Shown here piece after piece: positions 18,629-27,258 of a DNA stretch of 64,000 nucleotides. A program made the position numbers and the translations under genes. The number at the start of each line of letters is the position of its first letter. Positions within the stretch are counted from its first letter, which is position 1. The notes beneath the pieces were generated by a model, which did not search any database, was not told the origin of the DNA, and saw nothing but the letters and a program-made list of their open reading frames with translations. The DNA comes from Sphingobacterium daejeonense (lineage in GTDB: Bacteria; Bacteroidota; Bacteroidia; Sphingobacteriales; Sphingobacteriaceae), in NCBI RefSeq assembly GCF_901472535.1, contig NZ_LR590470.1:124001-188000 (forward strand), given 5' to 3'.

Positions 18629-20404
18629 ATGCAGAATATCAGAAACATAGCGATTATCGCGCACGTTGACCACGGTAAAACTACCCTAGTCGACAAAATC
18701 TTACACTACACAAACCAATTCAGAGACAATGAAAATACAGGAGAATTAATCCTCGATAACAATGACTTGGAACGTGAGCGTGGTATTACAATCGTATCAA
18801 AAAACGTATCTGTAAAATACAAAGACACTAAAATCAACATTATTGATACCCCAGGTCACGCCGATTTCGGTGGTGAAGTGGAACGTGTATTGAAAATGGC
18901 GGACGGTGTTGTGCTATTAGTAGATGCATTCGAAGGACCAATGCCTCAAACGAGATTCGTAACAGGTAAGGCCCTAGCATTAGGTATCAAACCTATCGTT
19001 GTTGTAAACAAGGTGGATAAAGAAAACTGTCGCCCTGAAGAAGTATACGAAAATGTATTCGATCTATTCTTCAGTCTTGGTGCTACAGAAGAACAATTAG
19101 ACTTCCCAGTATTATATGGTTCATCGAAACAAGGATGGATGTCTACTGATTGGACTAAACCAACAACAGACTTCACTGAATTGCTAGATGCAATCATCAC
19201 ACATATCCCTGCTCCAAAGGTATCTGAAGGTACTTTACAGATGCAGGTTACTTCATTAGATTACTCTACTTTCGTTGGTCGTATCGCGATCGGACGTGTA
19301 GTTAGAGGAACAATCAAAGAAAACCAACCTGTTTCATTGGTGAAACGTGATGGAAAAATCATCAAATCACGTGTTAAAGAACTTCAATTGTTTGAAGGAC
19401 TTGGCCGTGTTAAAGTTCCTGAAGTACATGCTGGTGATATCGTTGCGGTGGTAGGTATCGATGGATTTGAAATCGGTGATACAATCGCTGATTTTGAAAA
19501 CCCAGAGCAATTGGAAGTTATGCACATTGATGAGCCAACAATGAACATGTTGTTCACCATCAATAACTCTCCATTCTTCGGTAAAGAAGGTAAATTCGTG
19601 ACTTCACGTCACATCTATGACCGTTTGCAAAAAGAATTAGAAAAGAACTTAGCATTGCGCGTAGTTCCTACTCAATCTCCAGATGCATGGTTAGTATATG
19701 GTCGTGGTATTCTTCACTTGTCAGTATTGATCGAGACTATGCGTCGCGAAGGATACGAGTTGCAAGTAGGACAACCACAAGTAATCGTTAAAGAAATCAA
19801 CGGACAAAAACACGAACCAATCGAAGAATTGGTAGTTGATGTGCCTGCAGACGTTTCTGGTAAAGTAATCGAATTAGTAACTCAACGTAAAGGCGAGTTG
19901 TTGATTATGGAAACCAAAGGTGAAATGCAACACTTAGAGTTCTCTATCCCTTCTCGTGGTATTATCGGCTTGCGTAACAACGTATTGACTGCTACTGCGG
20001 GTGAAGCTGTAATGGCACACCGCCTTAAAGGATACGAGCCTTGGAAAGGAACAATCCCTGGACGTATGGCTGGTGTATTGATCTCTTTGGATACAGGTTC
20101 TACAACTGCATATTCAATCGATAAATTACAAGACCGCGGTCGTTTCTTCGTAGATCCAGGTGTTGAAATCTATGAAGGACAAATCTTGGGTGAGCACATC
20201 CGTGATAACGACTTAACAATCAACGTTACTAAAGGAAAGCAATTGACAAACATGCGTGCTTCAGGTTCTGATGACAACACACGTATCGCTCCGGCAATTA
20301 AATTCTCTTTAGAAGAATGTATGGAATATATCCAAGCTGACGAATACATCGAGGTTACTCCTCAAAGCATGCGTTTGCGTAAGATTTACCTTACTGAAAA
20401 ATGA
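18629..20404 (+). CDS. typA: GTP-binding protein TypA/BipA
   Basis: 591 aa from ATG 18629; the frame opens earlier, but that region overlaps the -7 promoter box, so this start is chosen. Translational GTPase with G1 AHVDHGKTT, switch I RGITI, G3 DTPGHADFG and G4 NKVD motifs, then domain II, EF-G-like domains III and V, and the TypA-specific C-terminal domain. It binds the 70S ribosome and assists ribosome assembly and stress or low-temperature adaptation. Codon use is notably even and clean, as in highly expressed genes. Single-gene unit closed by a terminator at 20458. Confidence 0.97.
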   Translation: MQNIRNIAIIAHVDHGKTTLVDKILHYTNQFRDNENTGELILDNNDLERERGITIVSKNVSVKYKDTKINIIDTPGHADFGGEVERVLKMADGVVLLVDAFEGPMPQTRFVTGKALALGIKPIVVVNKVDKENCRPEEVYENVFDLFFSLGATEEQLDFPVLYGSSKQGWMSTDWTKPTTDFTELLDAIITHIPAPKVSEGTLQMQVTSLDYSTFVGRIAIGRVVRGTIKENQPVSLVKRDGKIIKSRVKELQLFEGLGRVKVPEVHAGDIVAVVGIDGFEIGDTIADFENPEQLEVMHIDEPTMNMLFTINNSPFFGKEGKFVTSRHIYDRLQKELEKNLALRVVPTQSPDAWLVYGRGILHLSVLIETMRREGYELQVGQPQVIVKEINGQKHEPIEELVVDVPADVSGKVIELVTQRKGELLIMETKGEMQHLEFSIPSRGIIGLRNNVLTATAGEAVMAHRLKGYEPWKGTIPGRMAGVLISLDTGSTTAYSIDKLQDRGRFFVDPGVEIYEGQILGEHIRDNDLTINVTKGKQLTNMRASGSDDNTRIAPAIKFSLEECMEYIQADEYIEVTPQSMRLRKIYLTEK

Positions 20405-20457
20405 ACGTAAAGTAAACGCTAAGAAATTCGTTTAGAATTTAAATTAGCTTAAAATAC

Positions 20458-20490
20458 AAGAGGCTTTCCACACGGAAAGCCTCTTTTTTG
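20458..20490 (+). terminator. Rho-independent terminator behind typA
   Basis: A 12-bp perfect stem (AAGAGGCTTTCC / GGAAAGCCTCTT) with an ACAC loop, followed by a T-run. Confidence 0.9.
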
Positions 20491-20530
20491 TGGTCTTTTG
20501 TTTAAATTGCTGTTGATTACTAGAAATAAG

Positions 20531-20890
20531 ATGATGGAGAATTTCGAAGATGATGATTTAGAATGGCACAAAGTACCAGTAAAGATCGATGAAAGCAGGA
20601 ATTATGTGAAGGCATTGCATGTAGCAGGCAAAAAGCTCTGCTTAATCAAAGAAGGAGAGGTCCTATCAGTTACTTCAAGTAGGTGCCCCCATGCCGGTGC
20701 TGACTTGACAAAAGGATGGTGTGAAGAAGGTAAATTGATCTGTCCGTTCCATAGACATCGATTCAATATTGAAAATGGAAAAGGAGATGAGCATCAACAT
20801 AACTTTATCCGAATCTATCCTTTAAAAAAGGAAAACGGTGAATTTTATGTCGGAATAAAGAAAAACCTGTGGAACAAAATCTTTGGTTAG
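20531..20890 (+). CDS. Rieske-type [2Fe-2S] ferredoxin
   Basis: About 119 aa from the first of two adjacent ATGs at 20531. A single Rieske domain carries both cluster-ligand motifs: CPHAGADL (Cys and His) and, 18 residues on, CPFHRHRF (Cys and His). No signal peptide or membrane anchor, so a soluble cytoplasmic electron carrier like NirD or biphenyl-dioxygenase ferredoxins. No oxygenase or reductase partner is adjacent, so its redox partner is unknown. It converges with the aldehyde dehydrogenase gene; the two stop codons overlap by 4 bases. Confidence 0.85.
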   Translation: MMENFEDDDLEWHKVPVKIDESRNYVKALHVAGKKLCLIKEGEVLSVTSSRCPHAGADLTKGWCEEGKLICPFHRHRFNIENGKGDEHQHNFIRIYPLKKENGEFYVGIKKNLWNKIFG

Positions 20891-22299
20891 AACAACCTTC
20901 GGATCCATTGGATCATCTTGTTTGTTTTTTCAGTATATGGAAACCAGAACATTGATGAAACAGGCATAATCTTGACATCTGCAACTGCTCTTTCATGAGA
21001 AAAGGATTTGAATCCAAATTTACCCATTGATTGCCCGATTCCAGAATTGTTTATTCCTCCAAATGGAAGGTTGGGGTGCATAATCTGAATCATCGCATCA
21101 TTGATACAGGTTGAACCAGCACTTGTATGCCTGATGATATGTTTTGAAAAATTGGAGTCTTTGCTGAAAATATATAAGGCCAATGGTTTTTCTTTCGAAT
21201 TGATAAAGTCAATCGCCTCTTGATTCTGTGAATAATAAACAATGGGCAATATAGGACCGAAAATTTCATCTGTCATAAGTGGATTGGTCGCAGCAACATT
21301 TGTAATCACCGTGGGTTCAATGTAATTTAACTTAGCATCTAATCTACCACCACTGATGATTACTGCACCTAAGTTCTTGGCAGATTCTAAACCTTCCTTT
21401 AACCTCTCGAATTGACTTTCATTAATTATTCTTGCATAATCAGGAGAATTCAATGGATCGCTGCCGAAAGCTTCTTCCAACTCCTTTCTAAACAATTCCT
21501 CTATTTGGTGTTTTTGATGCCTGTGGGCTAATATATAATCCGGAGCAATACAAGTTTGCCCAGCATTGACAAACTTCGCCCAGATCAAGTTTTTTACCAC
21601 CTGTTTAAGATTTACGTTTTTGTCGATTACAGCTGGAGATTTACCACCCAATTCAAGAGTAATGTCTGTCAAATTCTTACTTGCAGCTTCCATCACTATC
21701 TTGCCAACTTTTGGAGAACCCGTGAAATGGATATGGTCAAACTTTAAGCCCAAGAGATGTGTAGTTTCTTCAACAGCTCCTTCCACAACCGCAATATGAT
21801 CTTTTGGGAATAGGTCTGATATGATTTTGCTGATCAATTGATTGCTATATGGAGAAAAACTCTGAAAGCTTGAGGATAATCGTATTCCCAGCAGCTATAG
21901 CCGATGCAAGATGGACAATGGGAAGTTGAAATGGATAATTCCAAGGTGTAATAATCAATGCATTTCCTTTTGGTTCATGGTGCAAATAACCCCATTGACA
22001 TTCGGCATCATTAAAGATCTGCCAACACGCTTATCCCTCATCCAAGATTTTAGATGCTTGGCAATATGTTTTAGCTCCATCTGTACGGACAATACCTCCG
22101 TGATAGTTGTCTCTATTCCAGACTTATGGAAATCTTGGTACAAAGCTTTTTCTATCGCTTTCTCTTCAGAATTGATTCTCCGTAATAATGCCTTGATCCA
22201 GCCAATCCTCTTTTCCGGAGTGCTATGCTTAATAGCAGATTTGTTCTGAACTTGGGAACGGTAGATTTTATCAATTTCTGAAAGAGTAGTATAAGCCAT
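20887..22299 (-). pseudogene. Aldehyde dehydrogenase (class 3-like), two frame breaks
   Basis: NAD(P)-dependent aldehyde dehydrogenase, about 470 aa from the ATG at 22299 (MAYTTLSEIDKIYRSQ), which follows an in-frame but unlikely upstream extension. Visible motifs: [11 protein letters not shown] for cofactor binding, FTGSPKVGK, the catalytic Glu in LELGGKSP, and the catalytic Cys in NAGQTCIAPDY. The class-3 features are the short N-terminus and C-terminal hydrophobic tail. Two indels break the frame as given: a base missing near 21994 ([11 protein letters not shown]) and an extra A near 21855-21859 (LSEFSPYSNQ). Repair gives the full family length. It probably oxidises medium- or long-chain or aromatic aldehydes; substrate unknown. 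Confidence 0.85.
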
Positions 22300-22335
22300 A
22301 TGAAATGTGTGTTCTATAAATTTAAATAATAAAAT

Positions 22336-22368
22336 AAAAACCCAGGTCATATTCATGTCTGGGTTTTT
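22336..22368 (-). terminator. Rho-independent terminator behind the ecotin operon
   Basis: AAAAACCCAG pairs with CTGGGTTTTT across a 13-base loop. On the minus strand it follows the ecotin stop at 22390 and separates that operon from the aldehyde dehydrogenase gene. Confidence 0.75.
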
Positions 22369-22389
22369 ATTTTCAACAAATTTTTGGAG

Positions 22390-22908
22390 TTATTTCTTGC
22401 TGGGTTTTGATTCTAATGCTTGATAAACATCGTCGCCAGCAGTATAGATCTTATATTGAACGTCATATTCCTCTGGAACATAAATTACAATAGGCATTTT
22501 GCCGTTATATCTGACCATGGTAGGTTGAGCGGAAACAAAAAGATTTCTTTTTGGAGCATCAGGACAACCCATTTGTGTGGAAACCACCTGCCCATCAGTC
22601 TTGAAGATATAGTATTGGTATCCCCATCCTTCCAAATCTTTTGTCTCTAAAGTGCCATTGAGTCCAAAATGGTTACAGCCATCAACTTCCATCATCTTAC
22701 CAACGCTGAACTCAATTTTCTTGCTATTATCATTTTGAGACAGGGGAACTTCAATAACCATTTGTTTATAGCCTTTTTCAGCCTGTGGAAATATGTCAGT
22801 ATTCACTTTTAAATAAGTTGCTTGTGCATGACTGGCTTGAGGCATTAAGAATAAACCCATCATTAAAATAATAAGGGTTGGTACTGCATTTAATTTCATG
22901 TTTTTCAA
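22390..22908 (-). CDS. eco: Ecotin-like serine protease inhibitor
   Basis: 172 aa with a cleavable signal (ending SHAQ near 29), so periplasmic. Ecotin family features are clear: FPQAEKGYKQMVIEVP, MEVDGCNHFGLNG, LEGWGYQYYIF, VSTQMGCPD and MPIVIYVPEEYDVQYKIY. The two disulphide cysteines (EVDGC and GCPD) are kept. Aligned to E. coli ecotin, where the reactive-site loop reads STMMAC with Met84 as P1, this protein reads STQMGC, so P1 is Gln. Ecotin inhibits trypsin-fold serine proteases by acting as a substrate-like dimer. Last gene of the operon with the racemase, serine hydrolase and P1 peptidase; a terminator follows. Confidence 0.9.
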   Translation of the reverse strand: MKNMKLNAVPTLIILMMGLFLMPQASHAQATYLKVNTDIFPQAEKGYKQMVIEVPLSQNDNSKKIEFSVGKMMEVDGCNHFGLNGTLETKDLEGWGYQYYIFKTDGQVVSTQMGCPDAPKRNLFVSAQPTMVRYNGKMPIVIYVPEEYDVQYKIYTAGDDVYQALESKPSKK

Positions 22909-22936
22909 TTTTGTGTTTATCCTTAAACGTTAAATC

Positions 22937-23692
22937 TTATAAATCTGCTACAGGATTAAGTTTCCCAGGATCTACTGCATTAATAAGTGCTCTTGCCAAA
23001 ATCCGGTTTGGATCAATGACAGGAAGTCCTGAGTAAGATTTTTCACGTAGTGCCAATGGCAATTCCGTACATCCTAAAATAATAACTTGTGCACCTTCTC
23101 CTTTCAATTCCTGAATAGCAGCAACCAACTGGTCATGGGCCCGATTAGTAACAGGAGACGAAAAAGCTTTAATTCCGTAGGTCTCGTCATAAATAGCAGC
23201 ATGGACTTTATTTTGAAGCGTATCATTAGGTTCAATACATTTCAATCCGAAATCTTCAATCACTTGTTTATATAGTCCTGTATTTCGCGTACCAATGGTT
23301 GACAAAACTCCAACAGTAGACTCGGGAAAATGCTCCTTGATAAATCTTGCCGTTTCAGCTACCATGTGCAAAACTTGAACATGAGAGCCGTTATTCTGTA
23401 ATTCTTCCTGAATAACATCAAATATTCTTGGTGAATGTGCAGTATTGCAAGGTATACCCAAAACCGTAGCTCCTGCTTTTTCAAGCTCTAGAGCAATTTC
23501 TGAAATCGCAATGCCCGGGTTAATAGGTTCTTTCCCTAATAGATATTCTGTTCTGTCCGGAATTCTGTGCGATTGCGAGGACAGCAAAACCGGTACGTGG
23601 TCCTGATCACGACGCGCATTTGTTTCCTCAATAATTTTTTTTACGATGTCTACCCCTGCTAATGGACCGACACCTCCAACGATTCCAATCAT
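22937..23692 (-). CDS. Aspartate/glutamate racemase family protein
   Basis: 251 aa, cytoplasmic. The N-terminal GIVGGVGPLAG and the two catalytic cysteines in GIPCNTAH and LGCTELPLA are those of the PLP-independent Asp/Glu racemase family (usual length 230-270). It interconverts L- and D-aspartate or a related acid; which one is not decided by the sequence. It sits 13 bp behind a serine hydrolase of the beta-lactamase fold and 28 bp before ecotin, in an operon whose first enzyme is a P1-type aminopeptidase. A role in D-amino-acid or peptide turnover is plausible. Confidence 0.85.
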   Translation of the reverse strand: MIGIVGGVGPLAGVDIVKKIIEETNARRDQDHVPVLLSSQSHRIPDRTEYLLGKEPINPGIAISEIALELEKAGATVLGIPCNTAHSPRIFDVIQEELQNNGSHVQVLHMVAETARFIKEHFPESTVGVLSTIGTRNTGLYKQVIEDFGLKCIEPNDTLQNKVHAAIYDETYGIKAFSSPVTNRAHDQLVAAIQELKGEGAQVIILGCTELPLALREKSYSGLPVIDPNRILARALINAVDPGKLNPVADL

Positions 23693-23705
23693 GTTTATAT
23701 CTTAA

Positions 23706-24818
23706 TTAGTCTAACTCTCCTAGACGCCATTTATACATCCAAAAGGTCTGGTTATTGTTCAAAAATAACGCCAATATATACGGTATTGTTGCGAAACCGC
23801 TATCGGAATTGGTAAATGCAACCACGATTTCCTCGCTGTCTGGGTAAGCCAAAAAGAAACATCGGAAACCAGGATTCGACCCTGTATGCCAATAAGATGT
23901 GCCCATTTCATTGATCTGCATTCTCATCCCTAATGCGCATGGAACATGCCTGTCATCTGCACTGATTCCTTCAGATTTTTTAGCCTCTGAAAGTCTTTTT
24001 AATGCCAATTCATGTGTCTTCTTTTTTAGTCCAAAACCCTCGAAAATGTACTTTTTTATAAATTGACTGTAATCCGCTGCAGTGGTATAGAGTGTATATG
24101 CAGCATTACTTTTCCTATACATACCCAGTTTTCTGGGGCTATTGTTTTCATAATGACCAAATGCTGCATTTTGTTCCATACCGTCTTGCCAAACAATTGC
24201 TGAATTTTTCATCTTAAAGGGTAGAAGAACTTCTTCCTCAACCAATTGCTGAAAGGTCTTTCCTGTGATGTGTTCCATGGTCTCCTGTAGGAAATAGAAA
24301 CCCTCACCCGAATACATATAATCTGTTCCCGCTTCAAATTGTGAGGTAAGAGCAGTTTTGCGCCATTCTTCAGAAGGAACATCCCCTTCCCAATTCAATA
24401 AGCCTGTTTGGTGTGTTAACACATGTCTTGCAGTTATTTTATCCTTATTTGGATTATGGGCGAGACGATCGTAAGCATAATATGAATATAATGGCTTGTC
24501 TAATTCTATTAGACCCTGATCCATTAATCTTAAAAATGTATAAGTTGCAATTACCTTTGTTAAAGAGGCCGCTTGAAATATAGTATTACGATCAATTCTA
24601 GATTTAGTTTCGCTATTCTTGAATCCTATATTGTATAGTCGGTTTATTCCATCCTTTTGGTAATTGAGTTGAATAGCAGGAACGTTAGCAGCATGAGCAA
24701 TTTCTTGTATTTTGCTTAAAGTATCCTGGCTAAATGAAATAGCCGGAATTAAATAAAGCGTCAAGCCAAGGACAGCCTTGGTCAGCTTGTTTCTGAACAG
24801 CTTTAGGGAGTTTGTCAT
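23706..24818 (-). CDS. Beta-lactamase-fold serine hydrolase (S12 family), secreted
   Basis: 370 aa with an N-terminal signal (LGLTLYLIPAISFSQ). Class C beta-lactamase/D-aminopeptidase fold: SxxK in AASLTKV, the YxN-like position in YMYSGEGFYFLQ, and HTG in WHTGSNPGF at the KTG position. Further typical segments are HVLTHQTGLLNW and FLRLMDQGLIELDKPL. Such proteins include D-aminopeptidases, esterases and peptidoglycan DD-peptidases; the substrate is not predictable. As given, the gene overlaps the preceding peptidase gene by 89 bases, which is more likely a frame error at that gene's end than a true overlap. Confidence 0.85.
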   Translation of the reverse strand: MTNSLKLFRNKLTKAVLGLTLYLIPAISFSQDTLSKIQEIAHAANVPAIQLNYQKDGINRLYNIGFKNSETKSRIDRNTIFQAASLTKVIATYTFLRLMDQGLIELDKPLYSYYAYDRLAHNPNKDKITARHVLTHQTGLLNWEGDVPSEEWRKTALTSQFEAGTDYMYSGEGFYFLQETMEHITGKTFQQLVEEEVLLPFKMKNSAIVWQDGMEQNAAFGHYENNSPRKLGMYRKSNAAYTLYTTAADYSQFIKKYIFEGFGLKKKTHELALKRLSEAKKSEGISADDRHVPCALGMRMQINEMGTSYWHTGSNPGFRCFFLAYPDSEEIVVAFTNSDSGFATIPYILALFLNNNQTFWMYKWRLGELD

Positions 24819-25963
24819 AATCTAAAGCATTGTATTTTTTCAAGATTTTTATGGTTTCTTTAATAGGAATGGCTTTGACGGTTCTGCCTTTAACGCCTTT
24901 CATATCTTCTGCCATAAACATAGAGTTTAGGATTGCTTCTTCTGTAGCTTCCCATACCGCCATAAATAGGGGAGACATATAATCATTTCCTACTTCATTG
25001 GAATTTAGTTCAATGCTTTTTGATTCATGAGGGATATAATTTGATGGATTTGTTGAGAAAGCAATGGAATAATCTCCACTTCCATTAGAAGAGAATGAAC
25101 CAACATTACCAAATGCGATATACGACCTTTTGGCCAATCTTTCCAAATTGCGAGCAGAAAGAGGAGCATCAGTGGCGATAATAATCATGCATGAACCATC
25201 CACCTTATGTGCTTCTTTAGGTTCTTGCATATAATAATTGTGCAATTCTCGACCCACAGGAGCTCCATTAATATTCAGAACCCCTCCGAAATTGGTCTGA
25301 ACCAACACTCCAACAGTATAGCCACCTCTGGATTCAGGAAGCTTTCGGGATGCCGTTCCAATTCCGCCCTTGAAGCCAAGGCATTCCGTTCCTGTGCCTG
25401 CACCAACATTACCCTCCTCTACTTTTCCTGATTTTGCATTTTTGATCGCCTCCAATACATCATTCGATTCAACATGCCTGCCACGGATATCGTTTAATCC
25501 CCCATCATTGGTTTCTCCGACAACTGAATTCACAGACCTCACATTTTCATTGCCCGGCAAGGAAAGCATATAGTCAATCAAGCCATTGGCAACTTTAGGA
25601 GCATTCAGGGTATTGGTCAATAAAATAGGGGTCTCTATATTCCCGAGTTCCTCGATTTGTGAAATACCCATCATCTTACCGAAACCATTGCCAACATAAA
25701 CTGCAGCAGGTAATTTCTGTTGGAAGACATTTCCTTGATGTGGAATGATAGCCGTAACCCCTGTACGTACAGAATCCCCTTTGATAATGGTTTTCTGACC
25801 CACAGTTACTCCGGCGACATCAGTGATAGCATTGTTGGGTCCTGTCGGTAAAATACCAATATGGATCCCAAAATCCCTGATTCTTCCTCGTTTTTTCTTG
25901 TGCTTGGCAGATGTTGGTAATGGTAAATAACGCCAGAGCTAATAGAGTGTATCGCTTGCTCAT
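24730..25963 (-). pseudogene. P1 family peptidase (DmpA-type L-aminopeptidase/D-esterase), frame break near N-terminus
   Basis: N-terminal nucleophile hydrolase of peptidase family S58. Start ATG 25963 gives a signal peptide (YTLLALALFTITNICQAQ). The break is an extra T on the plus strand at 25891-25896; repaired, the sequence reads RIRDFGIHIGILPTGPNNAITDVAGVTVGQ. The autocleavage nucleophile is the Ser in DGSCMIII, where the precursor splits into alpha and beta chains; NDGGLNDIRGRH and VGAGTGTECLGFKGG also belong to the family. The frame as given ends at 24730. A one-base change in the A6 tract near 24835 would end it near 24826, just before the next start, which looks more natural. DmpA-like enzymes release N-terminal L- or D-residues from small peptides. 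Confidence 0.85.
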
Positions 25964-26009
25964 GCTGTTTAGATTAAATTGCTTGGCAAGTATACAGAAT
26001 TCTTTACAC

Positions 26010-27098
26010 TTATTCCTCCGCAAATTCTTTCTGGAGCTTGTCCATTCGCCGTTTTATCGAAGCATCAACCCTGTAATCATCTATTTTGTCGATCGCTGTT
26101 TTTTCAACAGTTACACCCGTGTCAGACTCAAAATTATGAACTTCTTTCTGATTCTTCAATGCATTATCGTAAGCGTCACGACCACTCATTAATTTTACGA
26201 AAACAGGCAAACACTCGAAGAAAATGAACAATAGCGCAATAAAGATTACGGCATATTCAGTAGACTTGTTGACTGTGCCATCGGGTTTTTTGTGTAGATT
26301 GCTCAAGGCAGCATTCCGGTCTGCAAATCCCGCAACATTGATTGCGCTATCCAGAGATTTATCAGATAATATTTTTTGATCCAATAACCCCTCTGCAGTC
26401 TTTCTCTGCAATAACTCAGATTCTTTGGCTTGTAGTCTTAACCTTAAGCTGTCCAAATACGCTTGTTGGCTATTTAGATTTGCCTCTTTCATTTTTGCGT
26501 ATGGACCATAACCCATCACGCCTGATGTTTCATCAGTCTTTGTACCGAAGATTTCGTGGTTGAGCTGTTGCCTTGATGTTTTGATGCTGGATTCCAAGGA
26601 GTCAGCATGGGTATGCAGAGCTTTTAACTGGCCGTATTCAACGCGGTACTTATTTTCAAAAGTTTTGTTTAGCGTGTCGATCCTAGCATTCTGTTGAACT
26701 AAATATTCCGCTCGGAGATACTCTTTGATTTCTTTGTCAAAGATTTTAAGCTCCAACGGGCGAGAAATGACAAGACCAATTAGAATGGCCAATAATATCC
26801 TCGGCAGTGCTTGCAATAATTGCATGCCCACACCGCGGCTCTTATCAATACTGAGAACGATGTAACGATCCAGGTTGAAGATTGCTAATCCCCAAATTAT
26901 TCCAAACAGAAGGGCATAAAAAATAGCAAATGCACTTCCGCTGAAAACAAAATATAAAGCGTAGCCACCAGCTAACGCCGCAAATAGACCTGTAAAAAAG
27001 ATTGTCGCGCCAATGCTTATATATTTGTTCTGCTCCTCAGGAAACCGGTCTAATGTTTCCTTGTGTACCCCTGCGCACCACCAAAAGAATTCTTTCAT
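26010..27098 (-). CDS. DUF4407 membrane protein
   Basis: 362 aa. Two membrane helix pairs near the N-terminus (IGATIFFTGLFAALAGGYALYF and nearby; ILLAILIGLVISRPLELKIF) carry the DUF4407 signature FNLDRYIV. A long coiled-coil domain follows (about 125-270), then a last helix (YAVIFIALLFIFFECLPVFVKL) and a charged cytoplasmic tail. The function of the family is unknown. It is the first gene of a probable operon with the P1 peptidase, whose start is 46 bp downstream. Confidence 0.85.
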   Translation of the reverse strand: MKEFFWWCAGVHKETLDRFPEEQNKYISIGATIFFTGLFAALAGGYALYFVFSGSAFAIFYALLFGIIWGLAIFNLDRYIVLSIDKSRGVGMQLLQALPRILLAILIGLVISRPLELKIFDKEIKEYLRAEYLVQQNARIDTLNKTFENKYRVEYGQLKALHTHADSLESSIKTSRQQLNHEIFGTKTDETSGVMGYGPYAKMKEANLNSQQAYLDSLRLRLQAKESELLQRKTAEGLLDQKILSDKSLDSAINVAGFADRNAALSNLHKKPDGTVNKSTEYAVIFIALLFIFFECLPVFVKLMSGRDAYDNALKNQKEVHNFESDTGVTVEKTAIDKIDDYRVDASIKRRMDKLQKEFAEE

Positions 27099-27222
27099 TT
27101 TCTAAAGCTTTAGTAATTAGACGTTAGCGCGTCGATTTTGTTACAGCTAATTAAGCAAAAAATTTAGAAATTCTTAGTAGTTTGTCAGCCACAAAGAAAT
27201 GGATTCTTAGACAAAGAATTAG

Positions 27223-27230
27223 TACCTTTG
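27223..27230 (+). promoter_or_regulatory. -7 promoter box TACCTTTG of the peptidase gene
   Basis: Exact match to TAnnTTTG, 28 bases before the start codon at 27259. No convincing -33 TTG is seen at the usual distance. Confidence 0.5.
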
Positions 27231-27258
27231 CACAAAAATTGAAACAAACTATAATAGA

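Noticed and set aside
24730..24818. True 89-base overlap of the P1 peptidase and serine hydrolase genes
   Set aside because: A one-base change in the A6 tract near 24835 would end the peptidase just before the next start, and the window has many such indels; the overlap is probably artificial.
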